NCBI GenBank assembly: GCA_013388545.1 | Contig: JACAFB010000010.1 | Coordinates: forward strand, 1 to 64,000 | DNA from: Ignavibacteriaceae bacterium | GTDB lineage: Bacteria; Bacteroidota; Ignavibacteria; Ignavibacteriales; Ignavibacteriaceae | Direction of reading: 5' to 3' | DNA length: 64,000 nt | In this document: positions 19,223 to 28,758 of the stretch, piece after piece | Layout: each line of letters starts with the position of its first letter | Numbering within the stretch: position 1 is the first letter of the stretch | The notes under the pieces: model-generated | Seen by the model: only the letters and a program-made list of their open reading frames with translations | What the model was told of the DNA's origin: nothing | The model's database searches: none | Made by a program: the position numbers and the translations under genes

Positions 19223-20563
19223 CTATTTAGTTTTATAGGTTGCTAATAAATACTTTGCTACTGCATCAGCTTCATTTGGCTTTAAACCGGGATTAGGCAT
19301 TGAAGGATATGCAGGATCAACTTTTACCGGATTCCGGATAAATGCAATTAACTGTGCTTCTTTACCTTCATATTTGGGGAGAACATCTTTATATGCAGGG
19401 CCAACGAGTTTTTGATCCCATTTATGGCAGGATGCACATCTGATTGTGAATATTTCTTCACCACTTACTTCAGCTATTTTATTTTCTCCTTTTAACTCAG
19501 CCAGCATTTTATCATACTCAGCAGATAGAACTATTGAATGACTTTTTGTTGCATGATTCATTGCTAATTGATCTCTAACAATAAGGGCAGATGCTGCAAA
19601 AATGAGAAGGAAGAAAACATGTGCGCTATATTTAACATCTGCATTTTTCATCATACTGTAAATAAAATTATAAACAACAAACAGTACGATCAGAACAAGT
19701 GTAGTATATCCAAAGACTGAGGTTGATAGATTATTAATTGATGCACCAATAGTATCGATCAAAATAAACAGAGGAATAAACAATGAAGCAGTAAGAGTGA
19801 TGCTCAACGCTTTTTTCTGAACAAAATTTTTATAAGCTTCATCATCAAACTTTTTACCGCCATTCCAATAAAAGAATACAAATAAAATTGCGCCACCGGT
19901 TAATGCAAAGGCCAGAGCGATAAAAAATCCAACTTTTAATAATACATTAAAATTAAATACATCTGTGATAATTCCACCAATTCCCCAATTACCGGGATTA
20001 GAGGCAAGATTCAATCCCGTGAAAAACAGTGCAAGTGCTGCTATTAAAAAAATGAAACCATAAAAACCGGATTTGGCTGTCATCTTTTTGGCAGAATTGC
20101 TGAATCTTTTAAATTCACTTTGAATATCATCATCGGCAGACTCAATGTTCTTTACCGAAGATAAAATTTCGTTGAATGAAAGTGAATAACGATACGTATA
20201 AATAAAAATCAGCGCTGGAATGATTAATATAAGAGCCAGAAACAGATAAATCACAGTAAAAGATTTTGAGGTATGCAGTAGCTGAGCATAAACCAGAATT
20301 GCAGTGATAATCGGGAATATACCAATAATAACGCCGATGCTTTTATTAATTGTGGTAAGCTCAATTATTTCCCGGGAGAATTTCAGATAATTTTTATCTG
20401 ATGTCTTTAATCCTTTTCTTTTATACCAGAGAGATAAAAAAGTTCCGCCAAAAATGAGGCTTATAAAAGGAATAAACAAAAAGAAGATAAGCATCAGCAC
20501 ATAGTGCAAAAGTTCAATGTGTTCAGCAGATTGTGGTAAAACTATTTTATCAAGTAACTCCAT
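19223..20563 (-). CDS. Polytopic membrane protein with C-terminal monohaem cytochrome c domain
   Basis: About eight to nine hydrophobic segments fill residues ~20-335. A periplasmic tail follows with one haem-c site CASCH (376-380) and a distal PSMPNPGL methionine region typical of small class I cytochromes c. The 446-aa architecture is not a standard subunit of alternative complex III or of haem-copper oxidase. It is the last gene of the act-cox operon, 13 bases after ctaB. It may be an electron-transfer or assembly partner of the supercomplex. The membrane part was not matched to a named family; histidines are sparse in the helices, so a b-haem role is uncertain. Confidence 0.7.
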   Translation of the reverse strand: MELLDKIVLPQSAEHIELLHYVLMLIFFLFIPFISLIFGGTFLSLWYKRKGLKTSDKNYLKFSREIIELTTINKSIGVIIGIFPIITAILVYAQLLHTSKSFTVIYLFLALILIIPALIFIYTYRYSLSFNEILSSVKNIESADDDIQSEFKRFSNSAKKMTAKSGFYGFIFLIAALALFFTGLNLASNPGNWGIGGIITDVFNFNVLLKVGFFIALAFALTGGAILFVFFYWNGGKKFDDEAYKNFVQKKALSITLTASLFIPLFILIDTIGASINNLSTSVFGYTTLVLIVLFVVYNFIYSMMKNADVKYSAHVFFLLIFAASALIVRDQLAMNHATKSHSIVLSAEYDKMLAELKGENKIAEVSGEEIFTIRCASCHKWDQKLVGPAYKDVLPKYEGKEAQLIAFIRNPVKVDPAYPSMPNPGLKPNEADAVAKYLLATYKTK

Positions 20564-20576
20564 TTAATAAATACCT

Positions 20577-21446
20577 CTAAATATTAGTTATCACTTTATC
20601 AATTGAGACAAGAAGAACAACAGAGAGTGCGAACAAATTAATATTTCTGAAAGCAAAATTAATGCTCAATCTTTCTTTTGAATTCTTAATAAGCTTTATG
20701 GAATTGATACCAAACCAGACACCTGATGCAACCAGGCAATAATTTATCAATGGTAACTCAATTACACCAAAAAATGGTATCAGAAAAGCAGAAACAATCG
20801 TTGCAAGAATCCAGACAAAAGTAATTCTAGCCAACTGATCAGGTTTAAATAACTGAGTCAGAGTCGGGAATCCTGCCTTTAAGTAATCATCAGCGATATT
20901 CAAAAGTAAAAGCCAGAAATGTGGTATCTGCCAGATAAAAAAGAAAAACGCAAGCACTAAAATCTGTGGATCAAATAAGTAGCCGCCTGCTGCAGTCCAG
21001 CCAACCATTGGTGGAATTGCACCGACAAGAGAACCGGGAACAATTGCAAGCGGTGTAACTTTTTTCAAGGGAGTATAAACCAAATTATACCAGAAAAGAT
21101 TAAGCAGCCCGAGCAGAAGGCTGATAAAATTGCTCGAGAGATATAATACTACGCTACCAATGATGACAAAAATTGAAGAAATAATTACAACCATCCCGGG
21201 CTCAATCTTCCCTGAGGGAAGCGGTCTGTTTTGGGTCCTGCGCATTAGTGCATCAGTATTACGCTCCTGATAATGATTAAGCACTGCAGAACCACAAGCC
21301 AGCAGCAAAATTCCTATAGTTGGTAAAATCATTTTAGTGGAAAATACACCTGTAAAACTAATGTAACCAAGAACAGTGGTTAACGAAACAAAAACAGTGA
21401 TTCTGATTTTGGTTAATTCAGATAATATTTGTAATTGCTTTACCAA
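20577..21446 (-). CDS. ctaB: Protohaem IX farnesyltransferase (haem O synthase)
   Basis: A UbiA-superfamily membrane prenyltransferase that attaches farnesyl to haem B, giving haem O for the terminal oxidase. The conserved polar loop is seen as NHYQERNTDALMRRTQNRPL, close to the family N-x-D-x-x-M-x-R-T-x-x-R-P pattern. The second loop is LNIADDYLKAGFPTL. About nine membrane helices, 289 aa. It follows coxB by 26 bases. No haem A synthase (ctaA) is seen in the window, so whether the oxidase carries haem A or O cannot be decided here. Confidence 0.92.
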   Translation of the reverse strand: MVKQLQILSELTKIRITVFVSLTTVLGYISFTGVFSTKMILPTIGILLLACGSAVLNHYQERNTDALMRRTQNRPLPSGKIEPGMVVIISSIFVIIGSVVLYLSSNFISLLLGLLNLFWYNLVYTPLKKVTPLAIVPGSLVGAIPPMVGWTAAGGYLFDPQILVLAFFFFIWQIPHFWLLLLNIADDYLKAGFPTLTQLFKPDQLARITFVWILATIVSAFLIPFFGVIELPLINYCLVASGVWFGINSIKLIKNSKERLSINFAFRNINLFALSVVLLVSIDKVITNI

Positions 21447-21472
21447 ATTTTATATGTGAACGAAAATTATTT

Positions 21473-22075
21473 TTACTTTTTCTGAAGCCAACCGTTAAAA
21501 TCCTGTTCTGATAACACATGTATTTTTGAATACATATAAGAGTGATTCAAACCGCAATATTCAGCACAGGCTATATCATACGACCCGATTTTATCAGCCT
21601 GGAACCAGGCAAATCTATCTCTTGCAGGATAAACATCCTTCTTTATTCTGAATGCAGGAATATAAAACGCATGATTCACATCCCGCGAGGTCATCTTTAA
21701 TTTAACAGGTTTATTTACAGGAACATACAAAGTATCTGTTTGCAATCCGTTTTCATACTTAAAAGTCCATTTCCACATTTGAGCTGTAACTTCAACCTGC
21801 ATTGAATTTTCAGGGATGGCTCTCATTTCAGCATATCCTATCCAGCCATACCAAAACATAATTAAAACCAGTATTGTTGGTATTACTGTCCAGGTAACTT
21901 CAAGCCAAACATTGCTGTGCACATTAACCGCTTTGGGATGGCGTTTCCTGTTATACTTGAAAACAAAGACAAGCATTAATACTGTTATTAAAACAAGAAA
22001 AAAAACAGATACAATAATTGTAAATAAAAAAGCGCCGTCAACTTTCTCAATAAAATTTGATGCTCCGTCAAACAT
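21473..22075 (-). CDS. coxB: Cytochrome c oxidase subunit II (CuA domain)
   Basis: This subunit accepts electrons from cytochrome c. Two N-terminal helices (~15-38 and ~60-80) precede a periplasmic cupredoxin domain. The binuclear CuA ligands are intact in CAEYCGLNHSYM (C-x3-C-x3-H-x2-M), with an upstream His in DVNHAFYIP. The conserved aromatic patch is QMWKWTF. At 200 aa it lacks the fused cytochrome c tail of caa3-type subunit II, so a separate cytochrome c must donate electrons; two are encoded in this operon. Confidence 0.95.
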   Translation of the reverse strand: MFDGASNFIEKVDGAFLFTIIVSVFFLVLITVLMLVFVFKYNRKRHPKAVNVHSNVWLEVTWTVIPTILVLIMFWYGWIGYAEMRAIPENSMQVEVTAQMWKWTFKYENGLQTDTLYVPVNKPVKLKMTSRDVNHAFYIPAFRIKKDVYPARDRFAWFQADKIGSYDIACAEYCGLNHSYMYSKIHVLSEQDFNGWLQKK

Positions 22076-22079
22076 GATA

Positions 22080-22376
22080 TCACCTTAAAAAAGAATAATC
22101 ACTAAATAATAAAACAAATGAAACAAGCAAAAAGAAAATTGAGACTGCAACAAAAATCCTGAAAGTTCTGTCCTCAGATCTTAAATGCATGAATATTGTC
22201 AGTACGAGATAAGTTTTAACTGATGCGATTAGTAGTGCGGTTGTAACAGTTAAATTACCAAAATTAATTCCAGCAACTGTAACCGTAATTGCGGTCAAAG
22301 CCATTAGTGCCAGCCAAACGAGAATATAAATTCCATACCCGTGTGAATGTTGAGAGTGATTATCGTTTTTTTCCAT
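22080..22376 (-). CDS. coxD: Cytochrome c oxidase subunit IV (prokaryotic type)
   Basis: A 98-aa protein with a histidine-rich N terminus and three membrane helices, matching the small subunit IV family of bacterial haem-copper oxidases. The conserved middle is LLIASVKTYLVLTIFMHLR. It lies between coxC (10-base gap) and coxB (4-base gap), its usual place. Confidence 0.88.
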   Translation of the reverse strand: MEKNDNHSQHSHGYGIYILVWLALMALTAITVTVAGINFGNLTVTTALLIASVKTYLVLTIFMHLRSEDRTFRIFVAVSIFFLLVSFVLLFSDYSFLR

Positions 22377-22386
22377 TAATATTTCC

Positions 22387-23007
22387 TTAAGTAATTAAGT
22401 AGAATAACGGGAATAAAAAAATCCAGATTATGTCAACAAGGTGCCAGTATAAACCTGCAGATTCTAGCTTAACATAACTGTCGCGTGTAATAACTCCCTT
22501 AATTGTAAAAGACGTCATAAAAAGAATTATCACCATTCCAATTAAAACGTGCAGACCGTGCAAACCTGTCATTACATAATAAAGACCGAAGAAAAGAATT
22601 TCTCCCGGACTTTTTACTAATAATTCTTCTGAACCGGGATAGATGCCGTGATGAAATTTTGCTGTCCACTCAAAATATTTGTTTACCATAAAAGCTAAAC
22701 CAAGCAAAACAGTAACAAGCTGAAAAAAGATTGAAAGATTTACATTATTCTTTTGAATAGCAGCAATAGATAAAGCCATTGTCAAACTGCTTGTGAGAAG
22801 AATTATAGTATTAAAGGTTCCTATTACCGTGTTCAATTCTTTTGCAGCCAAATGAAATTCAGCCTGATTGGTGAACCTGTAGACAGAATAAAGTAAAAAC
22901 ATTCCGCCAAAAAGAAGTAATTCTGTGAAAAGGAACAACCACATTCCCATTCTGGCGCCGACATCATCGCGGTGAACTAAGCTTGCTGCATGCTCGTGAC
23001 TGCTCAC
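22387..23007 (-). CDS. coxC: Cytochrome c oxidase subunit III
   Basis: A five-helix, 206-aa subunit III of the short bacterial type. Family features seen are MWLFLFTELLLFGGMF and the GLHGLHVLIGM motif, followed by LYWHLVDIIWIFLFPLFY. It starts with GTG at 23007, placed directly behind AGGAGG, and overlaps the coxA stop by 4 bases (GTGA). Subunit III has no redox centre; it stabilises subunit I and feeds its proton pathway. Confidence 0.93.
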   Translation of the reverse strand: MSSHEHAASLVHRDDVGARMGMWLFLFTELLLFGGMFLLYSVYRFTNQAEFHLAAKELNTVIGTFNTIILLTSSLTMALSIAAIQKNNVNLSIFFQLVTVLLGLAFMVNKYFEWTAKFHHGIYPGSEELLVKSPGEILFFGLYYVMTGLHGLHVLIGMVIILFMTSFTIKGVITRDSYVKLESAGLYWHLVDIIWIFLFPLFYLIT

Positions 23008-24659
23008 TTAACCTCCTGATTTAAAATTAGATCATTGTTTTTATATTCGTATGGTCTTTCAGTAACTATTGGAATAGTGTGAAAATTCTCGTGAATGGGC
23101 GGTGTGTCAACCTTCCACTCAAGAGTTTCACCTCCCCACGGATTCTTTTCTGCAGTAACTTTACCTTTTTTTAACGCATAAATAAGATTTGCAAACATTA
23201 TTATCAGTCCGACAATCAAAATCCACGAACCAACAGTTGAAATTAAGTGGAATGGCTGGTATTCAGGTAAATAATCATAATATCTTCTCGGCATTCCAAG
23301 CCAGCCCATAATGAACATTGGGAAATACAAAAGATTAAAACCGATAAATAAAAACCAGAAGGCAGCTTTGGCTGTTTTTATATTATACATTCTTCCAAAC
23401 ATTTTTGGGAACCAGTAATGAAAAGCTGCAAAAATTCCGAAACCGGTTCCTCCAAACATCACGTAATGGAAATGTGCAACAATAAATGAAGTATCGTGAA
23501 CGTGAATATCAATTGAAAGAACCCCCTGCATTATTCCGGTAAGCCCACCAATCGAGAAAAGAAAAATAAAAGCTAAAACATAAAGTAAAGGAGGTGTAAC
23601 CCAGATAGAACCTTTATAAAGTGTAGCTGTCCAGTTAAATACTTTTATAGCACTTGGTATAGCCACAATCATAGTGAGCAAAGAAAAAATAAACTGCCCG
23701 GTGTTACTCATACCTGCAGTAAACATGTGATGAGCCCAAACAAGAGAACCAAATAATGCAATAGCAATACTAGAATAAGCAATAAACTTATAACCAAAAA
23801 TTGTTCGCTGGGCAAACACAGGAATTATTTCAGAGACAACACCCATCGCCGGTAAAATCATAATATATACAGCAGGATGAGAATAAATCCAGAATAGATG
23901 CTGGTAAAGAACAGGATCACCACCTAAAGCAGGATCGAACAACCCCACACCAAAAACTCTTTCAATCACAACAAGAAGTAAAGTAATTCCTATTATCGGA
24001 GTAGCCAGAATCTGAACCCAAGCCGTTGCATAAAGAGACCAAACAGACAACGGCATTTTGAACCAGCCCATGCCCGGAGCTCTGAGCCTGTGAACAGTTG
24101 TCACAAAATTTAATCCAGTGAGTATCGAAGAAAAACCAAGAACAAATGCGGCAAATAATGCAAGCAAAACATTAGTACCGGTTCTAACGCTGTAAGGAAT
24201 ATAAAAAGTCCATCCTGTATCTGCCGGACCTCCGGGCAAAAGAATTGAAAGAACAGCTAATAAAGCTCCGAAAATATAGAGATACCAAGAGAAAAGATTT
24301 AGTCTTGGGAAGGCTACATCTTTAGCACCTATAAGTATTGGCAGAAAGAAGTTTCCAAAAATTGCTGGAATTCCGGGAATAACGAATAAGAAAATCATTA
24401 TAACCCCGTGAAGAGTAAATAATGAATTATAAGTTTGTGGATTCATAATCGTTTTGCCCGGAGCAATCAGTTCAAGCCTCATGAAAAAACCGATTGTCAC
24501 TCCGACTGCGAAGAAAGTAAGAATTGCAATCAAATAAAGAATTCCAATTCTTTTGTGATCTGTAGATAAAAGCCAACCGAGCACTCCTTTATGCTTTCCC
24601 TGAAAATCTATATAGCTTGTGTGGCCATTCGTGCTTAAGGCTGCAACATCAACTGACAT
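23004..24659 (-). CDS. coxA: Cytochrome c oxidase subunit I, A2-type haem-copper oxidase
   Basis: The catalytic subunit that reduces oxygen at the haem a3-CuB site and pumps protons. Twelve membrane helices, 551 aa. The CuB/cross-linked region reads WIYSHPAVYIMILPAMG; the classical D-channel glutamate (HPEVY) is replaced by Ala and the preceding Tyr-Ser pair is present, which is the A2-subfamily pattern also known from Rhodothermus marinus. The CuB histidine pair is in WAHHMFTAGM, and the haem ligands are in HVHDTSFIVAHFHYV. Every metal ligand I could look for is present. It lies 5 bases behind the SCO gene. Confidence 0.96.
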   Translation of the reverse strand: MSVDVAALSTNGHTSYIDFQGKHKGVLGWLLSTDHKRIGILYLIAILTFFAVGVTIGFFMRLELIAPGKTIMNPQTYNSLFTLHGVIMIFLFVIPGIPAIFGNFFLPILIGAKDVAFPRLNLFSWYLYIFGALLAVLSILLPGGPADTGWTFYIPYSVRTGTNVLLALFAAFVLGFSSILTGLNFVTTVHRLRAPGMGWFKMPLSVWSLYATAWVQILATPIIGITLLLVVIERVFGVGLFDPALGGDPVLYQHLFWIYSHPAVYIMILPAMGVVSEIIPVFAQRTIFGYKFIAYSSIAIALFGSLVWAHHMFTAGMSNTGQFIFSLLTMIVAIPSAIKVFNWTATLYKGSIWVTPPLLYVLAFIFLFSIGGLTGIMQGVLSIDIHVHDTSFIVAHFHYVMFGGTGFGIFAAFHYWFPKMFGRMYNIKTAKAAFWFLFIGFNLLYFPMFIMGWLGMPRRYYDYLPEYQPFHLISTVGSWILIVGLIIMFANLIYALKKGKVTAEKNPWGGETLEWKVDTPPIHENFHTIPIVTERPYEYKNNDLILNQEVK

Positions 24660-24664
24660 ATAAA

Positions 24665-25462
24665 TTACCTCGTATTTCTATTTTCCTTTTTTGGTTTTAA
24701 GATAACAAAAAATGCAAATGCTCCTGCGAGCAGTAAAATAATAACCCCGAAAATTCTTGTAAAGTTCAGCACGTAGGTTTGTCCATCCGGGTTATACCTG
24801 AAGCAAAACTGTAAAACTTTGGCAATTGTTGGAACCGTTTTTCCCTCGCTGGTTTCAAGAACAGCCATCTTGAAATCAAATGGAAGAATTCCGAATCCGC
24901 TTCTTTCTGAAAACGAAGGAAAAAGGTACCTGCAGATTTTTCCTTCAGAAGAAACGAAAATAAAAGCACCTGAATGGAGAAAATCTTTTCCACTTCTTTT
25001 AAAGTAAAATCCGGCAGCATCAGATACTTTCCTGATATCTGCACTATCACCGGTTAAAAAATGCCAGGCGGTTTCATCAGCAGGCCCATTTAATACCTGG
25101 ATAAAAGCTTGTTTTCTTTCTTTAGCTGTTTTGGGAGTTTCAAACTGGTCCATGCTTATCGAAACAATTTCGTAATCTTTTCCAAGCTTAAGGTCAGATT
25201 TATTTACAATATCTCCCAGTTCCATTAAAAGCGGACTGCAAATCCCGGGACAATTGTAATAAACAAAAGTAACTACTGTGGGTTTGTTGAATAACTGTTT
25301 CAGGCTTACGGTATTTCCATTCTCATCTTTAAAGTTTACATCCAATGGAATGGCTTTGCCCAACTGTTCATCAATCCCAATTTCAATTTTCTTTTCGTCG
25401 GCGATGAGGAAAGAAAATGTAAAAAATAAAAATGCAAGCAAAAATTTAAATGAATTGTTCAC
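24665..25462 (-). CDS. SCO1/SenC-family copper chaperone
   Basis: A membrane-anchored thioredoxin-fold protein that delivers copper to the CuA site of subunit II. The signal/anchor is at residues ~4-20. The copper motif is NCPGICSP (C-x3-C), and the third ligand His appears in FLHSGAFIFV. A second hydrophobic segment near the C terminus (ILLLAGAFAFFVIL) may act as an anchor; it is unusual for short SCO proteins but is seen in Bacteroidota-type members. The gene sits directly ahead of coxA. Confidence 0.9.
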   Translation of the reverse strand: MNNSFKFLLAFLFFTFSFLIADEKKIEIGIDEQLGKAIPLDVNFKDENGNTVSLKQLFNKPTVVTFVYYNCPGICSPLLMELGDIVNKSDLKLGKDYEIVSISMDQFETPKTAKERKQAFIQVLNGPADETAWHFLTGDSADIRKVSDAAGFYFKRSGKDFLHSGAFIFVSSEGKICRYLFPSFSERSGFGILPFDFKMAVLETSEGKTVPTIAKVLQFCFRYNPDGQTYVLNFTRIFGVIILLLAGAFAFFVILKPKKENRNTR

Positions 25463-25473
25463 AATCTATTCTC

Positions 25474-26385
25474 TTAAAATAAACTACTCAAATAATTAAA
25501 TAATACATTCCAATCATTATCAGAAAGACTAAACAGCGAGGAACTTAAAACTTTGTTATCAAAGTTGGAGACTAAAACATTAACCAATTTATCCTTGCTT
25601 CTCTTCCAGGTATCCGAAGAATTGTTCAATAGTGATAGAGTTTTAATTTTATTTATAGAAATTTTCTCAAATATTTTTGCGCCCTCGTTATTCCTTTCAG
25701 CAAGAATTTTATTCCTGATATTTGTCAGTTTAATAAATGCTGATTCGTATTCTTTAGCAATGATTTGCTCAGAAACAGAAACAGGAATCTGCGAAGGAAC
25801 CTCCTGCCCTGCTGATAAATTATACATTTGGTCTATTGCGGTTAATTCATCCGGAGTATCCATAGGAGGATCAGGGACAAAGGTTCTAACATAATGAGCA
25901 AGAGCAAATTTCTCTTCAGGTGCAAGAAATTCATACGCTATCATTCCACTTCCTTGAATACCCTCCTGTAAAGTCTGATAAATCTGTGTAAGTTTCGCAC
26001 CATTTTTCCATCCTTCTAATTTGGTGAAATTTCTTGGTGCGGGATTCAAACCGACTGAGGCAGGACCTGTTCCCGCTCCATTTTCACCGTGACAGGAAGA
26101 ACAATTAGTAGAATAAAGACTCCTCCCTTTATCAATAAGTGTCTGACTAACCTGACTAATTTCAGTCACATTTATTGCAGGAATAATTTTTCCCGCAACA
26201 ATTGGAAGATCTTCTACCTTAGTTGTGTCAGGCAGAACAACAGGTACTTTTTGACGTGCAAGTTGGTCAAGGTTACTGATATAATATAAGCCGATTAAGA
26301 TTCCTATCACCAGAAGATAAGGATAAACCAAACCAAACACTCTGACAGGATTATTTTTAATTAGTTCTGAAATTTTTTCTTTCAT
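25474..26385 (-). CDS. Membrane-anchored monohaem cytochrome c
   Basis: One N-terminal helix (~17-36) anchors a periplasmic cytochrome c domain with haem site CSSCHGENG (C95, C98, H99). A methionine-containing distal region (EGIQGSGMIAYEFL) follows and the domain ends with FALAHYVRTF. Residues ~190-303 form a helical, lysine-rich extension without haem motif, unusual for a simple electron carrier. Placed between actF and the oxidase genes, it is a good candidate to carry electrons from alternative complex III to CuA. No gene symbol can be assigned safely. Confidence 0.82.
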   Translation of the reverse strand: MKEKISELIKNNPVRVFGLVYPYLLVIGILIGLYYISNLDQLARQKVPVVLPDTTKVEDLPIVAGKIIPAINVTEISQVSQTLIDKGRSLYSTNCSSCHGENGAGTGPASVGLNPAPRNFTKLEGWKNGAKLTQIYQTLQEGIQGSGMIAYEFLAPEEKFALAHYVRTFVPDPPMDTPDELTAIDQMYNLSAGQEVPSQIPVSVSEQIIAKEYESAFIKLTNIRNKILAERNNEGAKIFEKISINKIKTLSLLNNSSDTWKRSKDKLVNVLVSNFDNKVLSSSLFSLSDNDWNVLFNYLSSLF

Positions 26386-26420
26386 ATATAAATAATTATG
26401 TTATAAATCAATTGCATCAA

Positions 26421-27611
26421 TCAGATATGAAAATCTAAAGCTCTGTTTAACTTGGGATCACCGGACGGAAGTAAATTGGTTTTGTTTGCCCTGTAATAAA
26501 AAACTAATATTACGAATCCTACAATAAATACCGGAAATACCAGATCAATCCAGCTAAACACATAACCATGAGCGTGAACTGACATATTCGGCATTACGAG
26601 CCAGAATAAATCGAGCAAGTGTGCAGCCAAGAGCCAGATTGAAATAAATTTCAATTTTTTCATATCCATTTTAGCCGGTTGTGCCAAAAGCACAGCATAG
26701 GGAACTATAAAATGCATTACTATCAATGCAATAGAAAATACAGTCCAGCTCCCTTCCCATCTGTGAAGAAACCAGAAAGTTTCTTCGGGAAGATCTGCAT
26801 ACCAGATTAAAAGATATTGAGAGAAAGCAATGTACGCCCAGAAGTTTACGAAAGCGAACATCAATGCACCGAGACTAAATAGATGATCGTTGGTAACCTT
26901 TGGATGCAGATATTCCTTCTCCTTAAGTTTAACTACGAACAAAGTTACAGCAGCAAGAGATGCGACAACGGTTCCTGCAAAAAAGTAAACACCAAAAATT
27001 GTAGAAAACCAATGCGGCTCAAGGCTCATCATCCAGTCAATGGCAGAAACTGTTATCGTAACAGCGAAGAACGGAATAAATGCGGCAGAGAGCTTAATAT
27101 TGGTCTTTGTTAATTTCTGATCTTTTGTTTCATCCTGCTTTAATGAATTACGTGAGATGAAAAAATAAAACAACGACCAGATTACGATCGCAGCAATCGA
27201 CCTGATTATAAAAAATGTTGCATTAAGATAAGGAGCTTTGCCCTGAAGAATTTTATCTTCGCTTACTGCTTCAGGATGAGACCAGTGAAAAAGATCGTGA
27301 ATACTAAAAAACAAAGGAAGCACCAGAATAAACAGCAGAGGAATAATTGCTGCAAGATGTTCAATAACTCTTCTCAGCGGGACACTCCAATCTGCATTGG
27401 CTACATATTCAAGCGATATCAGGAAAAGTGAACCAACGCCGATACTAATTAAAAACATATAAGAAATTAAATAATTAAACATAGCTCTTGGCTGATCGAT
27501 AAAATAAGCCACGAGCCCAAGAATAATTCCAGCTATTAATAGCAATAACCCTATGCTGCGTAAGTTTGAAGGGAGAGCTTTTTTTACATAATTCATTTCA
27601 CTGTGCTGCAT
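26421..27611 (-). CDS. actF: Alternative complex III subunit ActF
   Basis: A membrane subunit of the quinol:cytochrome c oxidoreductase, related to ActC and NrfD/PsrC. About ten helices, with conserved HDLFHWSHPE and the SAIDWMMSLEPHWFSTIFGVYFF block typical of ActF. The frame is open from a TTG at 27635, but ATG at 27611 has AAAGGAG ten bases upstream and is a better start. ATG at 27596 is also possible. It overlaps the end of the actDE gene by about 14 bases. Confidence 0.88.
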   Translation of the reverse strand: MQHSEMNYVKKALPSNLRSIGLLLLIAGIILGLVAYFIDQPRAMFNYLISYMFLISIGVGSLFLISLEYVANADWSVPLRRVIEHLAAIIPLLFILVLPLFFSIHDLFHWSHPEAVSEDKILQGKAPYLNATFFIIRSIAAIVIWSLFYFFISRNSLKQDETKDQKLTKTNIKLSAAFIPFFAVTITVSAIDWMMSLEPHWFSTIFGVYFFAGTVVASLAAVTLFVVKLKEKEYLHPKVTNDHLFSLGALMFAFVNFWAYIAFSQYLLIWYADLPEETFWFLHRWEGSWTVFSIALIVMHFIVPYAVLLAQPAKMDMKKLKFISIWLLAAHLLDLFWLVMPNMSVHAHGYVFSWIDLVFPVFIVGFVILVFYYRANKTNLLPSGDPKLNRALDFHI

Positions 27612-28758
27612 TTTTTTCAAACTCCTTTTTAGCAACCTCCAAATCAGATTCCTGTGCGTTCTTTGCCCGCTGGAGAACCCTTATATAATTTACAATTGCC
27701 CACCTTTCCTCCCTGGTCACCTGGGATTCATACGAAGGCATTACATTCTGACCATTGGTTATTATATGATAAATCATTCCATCGCTGAATTCTCTTGCCC
27801 GCTTTGAATGAAGCGTTGGAGGATTAGGAAATTGACCTCTTAACCTGCTGTCGCCATTTCCAAAATTTCCATGGCACGGGCTGCAGTAAGATAAATATTT
27901 CTTCCTGCCGAGATTAAGATTTTCTTGTGTAGGCAAAATCGGATTAGTAAGTACCTCAGTGGGATTATTTATCCCTTTGTAAGGATAGGGAATAAATCCT
28001 CTGGCAACCGTTCCCTGAACTGGTGTTCGCATTGATGGCTGGTCAGGCAAATATTGACTTACATCCTGAACATCTTCCCGAAGTTGATCCATCATCCAGT
28101 TGAATGGTGTTATATACAAAAGTTTATTCAAAGTCAGGTAAGTTGCACCAGAAACTGCCACAAATGTAATTATTAAAAAAGTAACAAACTTCGGTTCAAA
28201 AATCGGGTAAGTGATTTTTTCCGGATATGCTAAATCATAAATTTTAACAGCTCCAAGATCTGTAAAAAGACGCTTTATTTTTGATTCATCAAAATGCTCA
28301 TCTGCCGACTCGATATAAATTCCATATTTATCATACGATGTCATTTTCATGTATTCGGTGTCATGTATCGGATGATCATTGTGAGGGAGGTTGAAAAAGA
28401 ATGCGAACATTCCAAAAACTGTGGCCAAAGTAGCAAGCAAAACAGTGAGTTCAAATAAAATAGGAATGAAAGCAGGTAGAGCAAAAAACGGTTTGCCTCC
28501 AATCACCAAAGGATAATCAACAGACATTGTCCAGTAAGTTAATATCAAACCAATCGCCGTTCCAGTTAATCCAAAGAAAAGAGTAACAAATCCAAGCTTT
28601 GAAGGTTTTAACTTCATAGCTTTGTCCATTCCGTGAACGGGATAAGGAGTGTTAACATCAAATTTCCTGAAACCCTGTGATGCAACAGCATCTGCAGCTT
28701 TAATAATTTTGTCAGGAGATTCAAAAAGAGCAGCTACCGCAAATAATCTGTTACGCAT
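27598..28758 (-). CDS. ActD-ActE fusion of alternative complex III
   Basis: Residues ~1-180 match the ActD (DUF3341) subunit: [17 protein letters not shown] and [11 protein letters not shown], with two membrane helices. A third helix (~191-211) leads to a periplasmic cytochrome c domain with haem site YCSPCHGN (C292, C295, H296) and distal NVMPSYE, which is what ActE supplies as a separate protein in several organisms. One 386-aa reading frame encodes both. The frame is open from 28791, but ATG at 28758 has GGAGG directly upstream and overlaps the actC stop by 8 bases. No separate actD or actE is present in the operon. Confidence 0.85.
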   Translation of the reverse strand: MRNRLFAVAALFESPDKIIKAADAVASQGFRKFDVNTPYPVHGMDKAMKLKPSKLGFVTLFFGLTGTAIGLILTYWTMSVDYPLVIGGKPFFALPAFIPILFELTVLLATLATVFGMFAFFFNLPHNDHPIHDTEYMKMTSYDKYGIYIESADEHFDESKIKRLFTDLGAVKIYDLAYPEKITYPIFEPKFVTFLIITFVAVSGATYLTLNKLLYITPFNWMMDQLREDVQDVSQYLPDQPSMRTPVQGTVARGFIPYPYKGINNPTEVLTNPILPTQENLNLGRKKYLSYCSPCHGNFGNGDSRLRGQFPNPPTLHSKRAREFSDGMIYHIITNGQNVMPSYESQVTREERWAIVNYIRVLQRAKNAQESDLEVAKKEFEKNAAQ

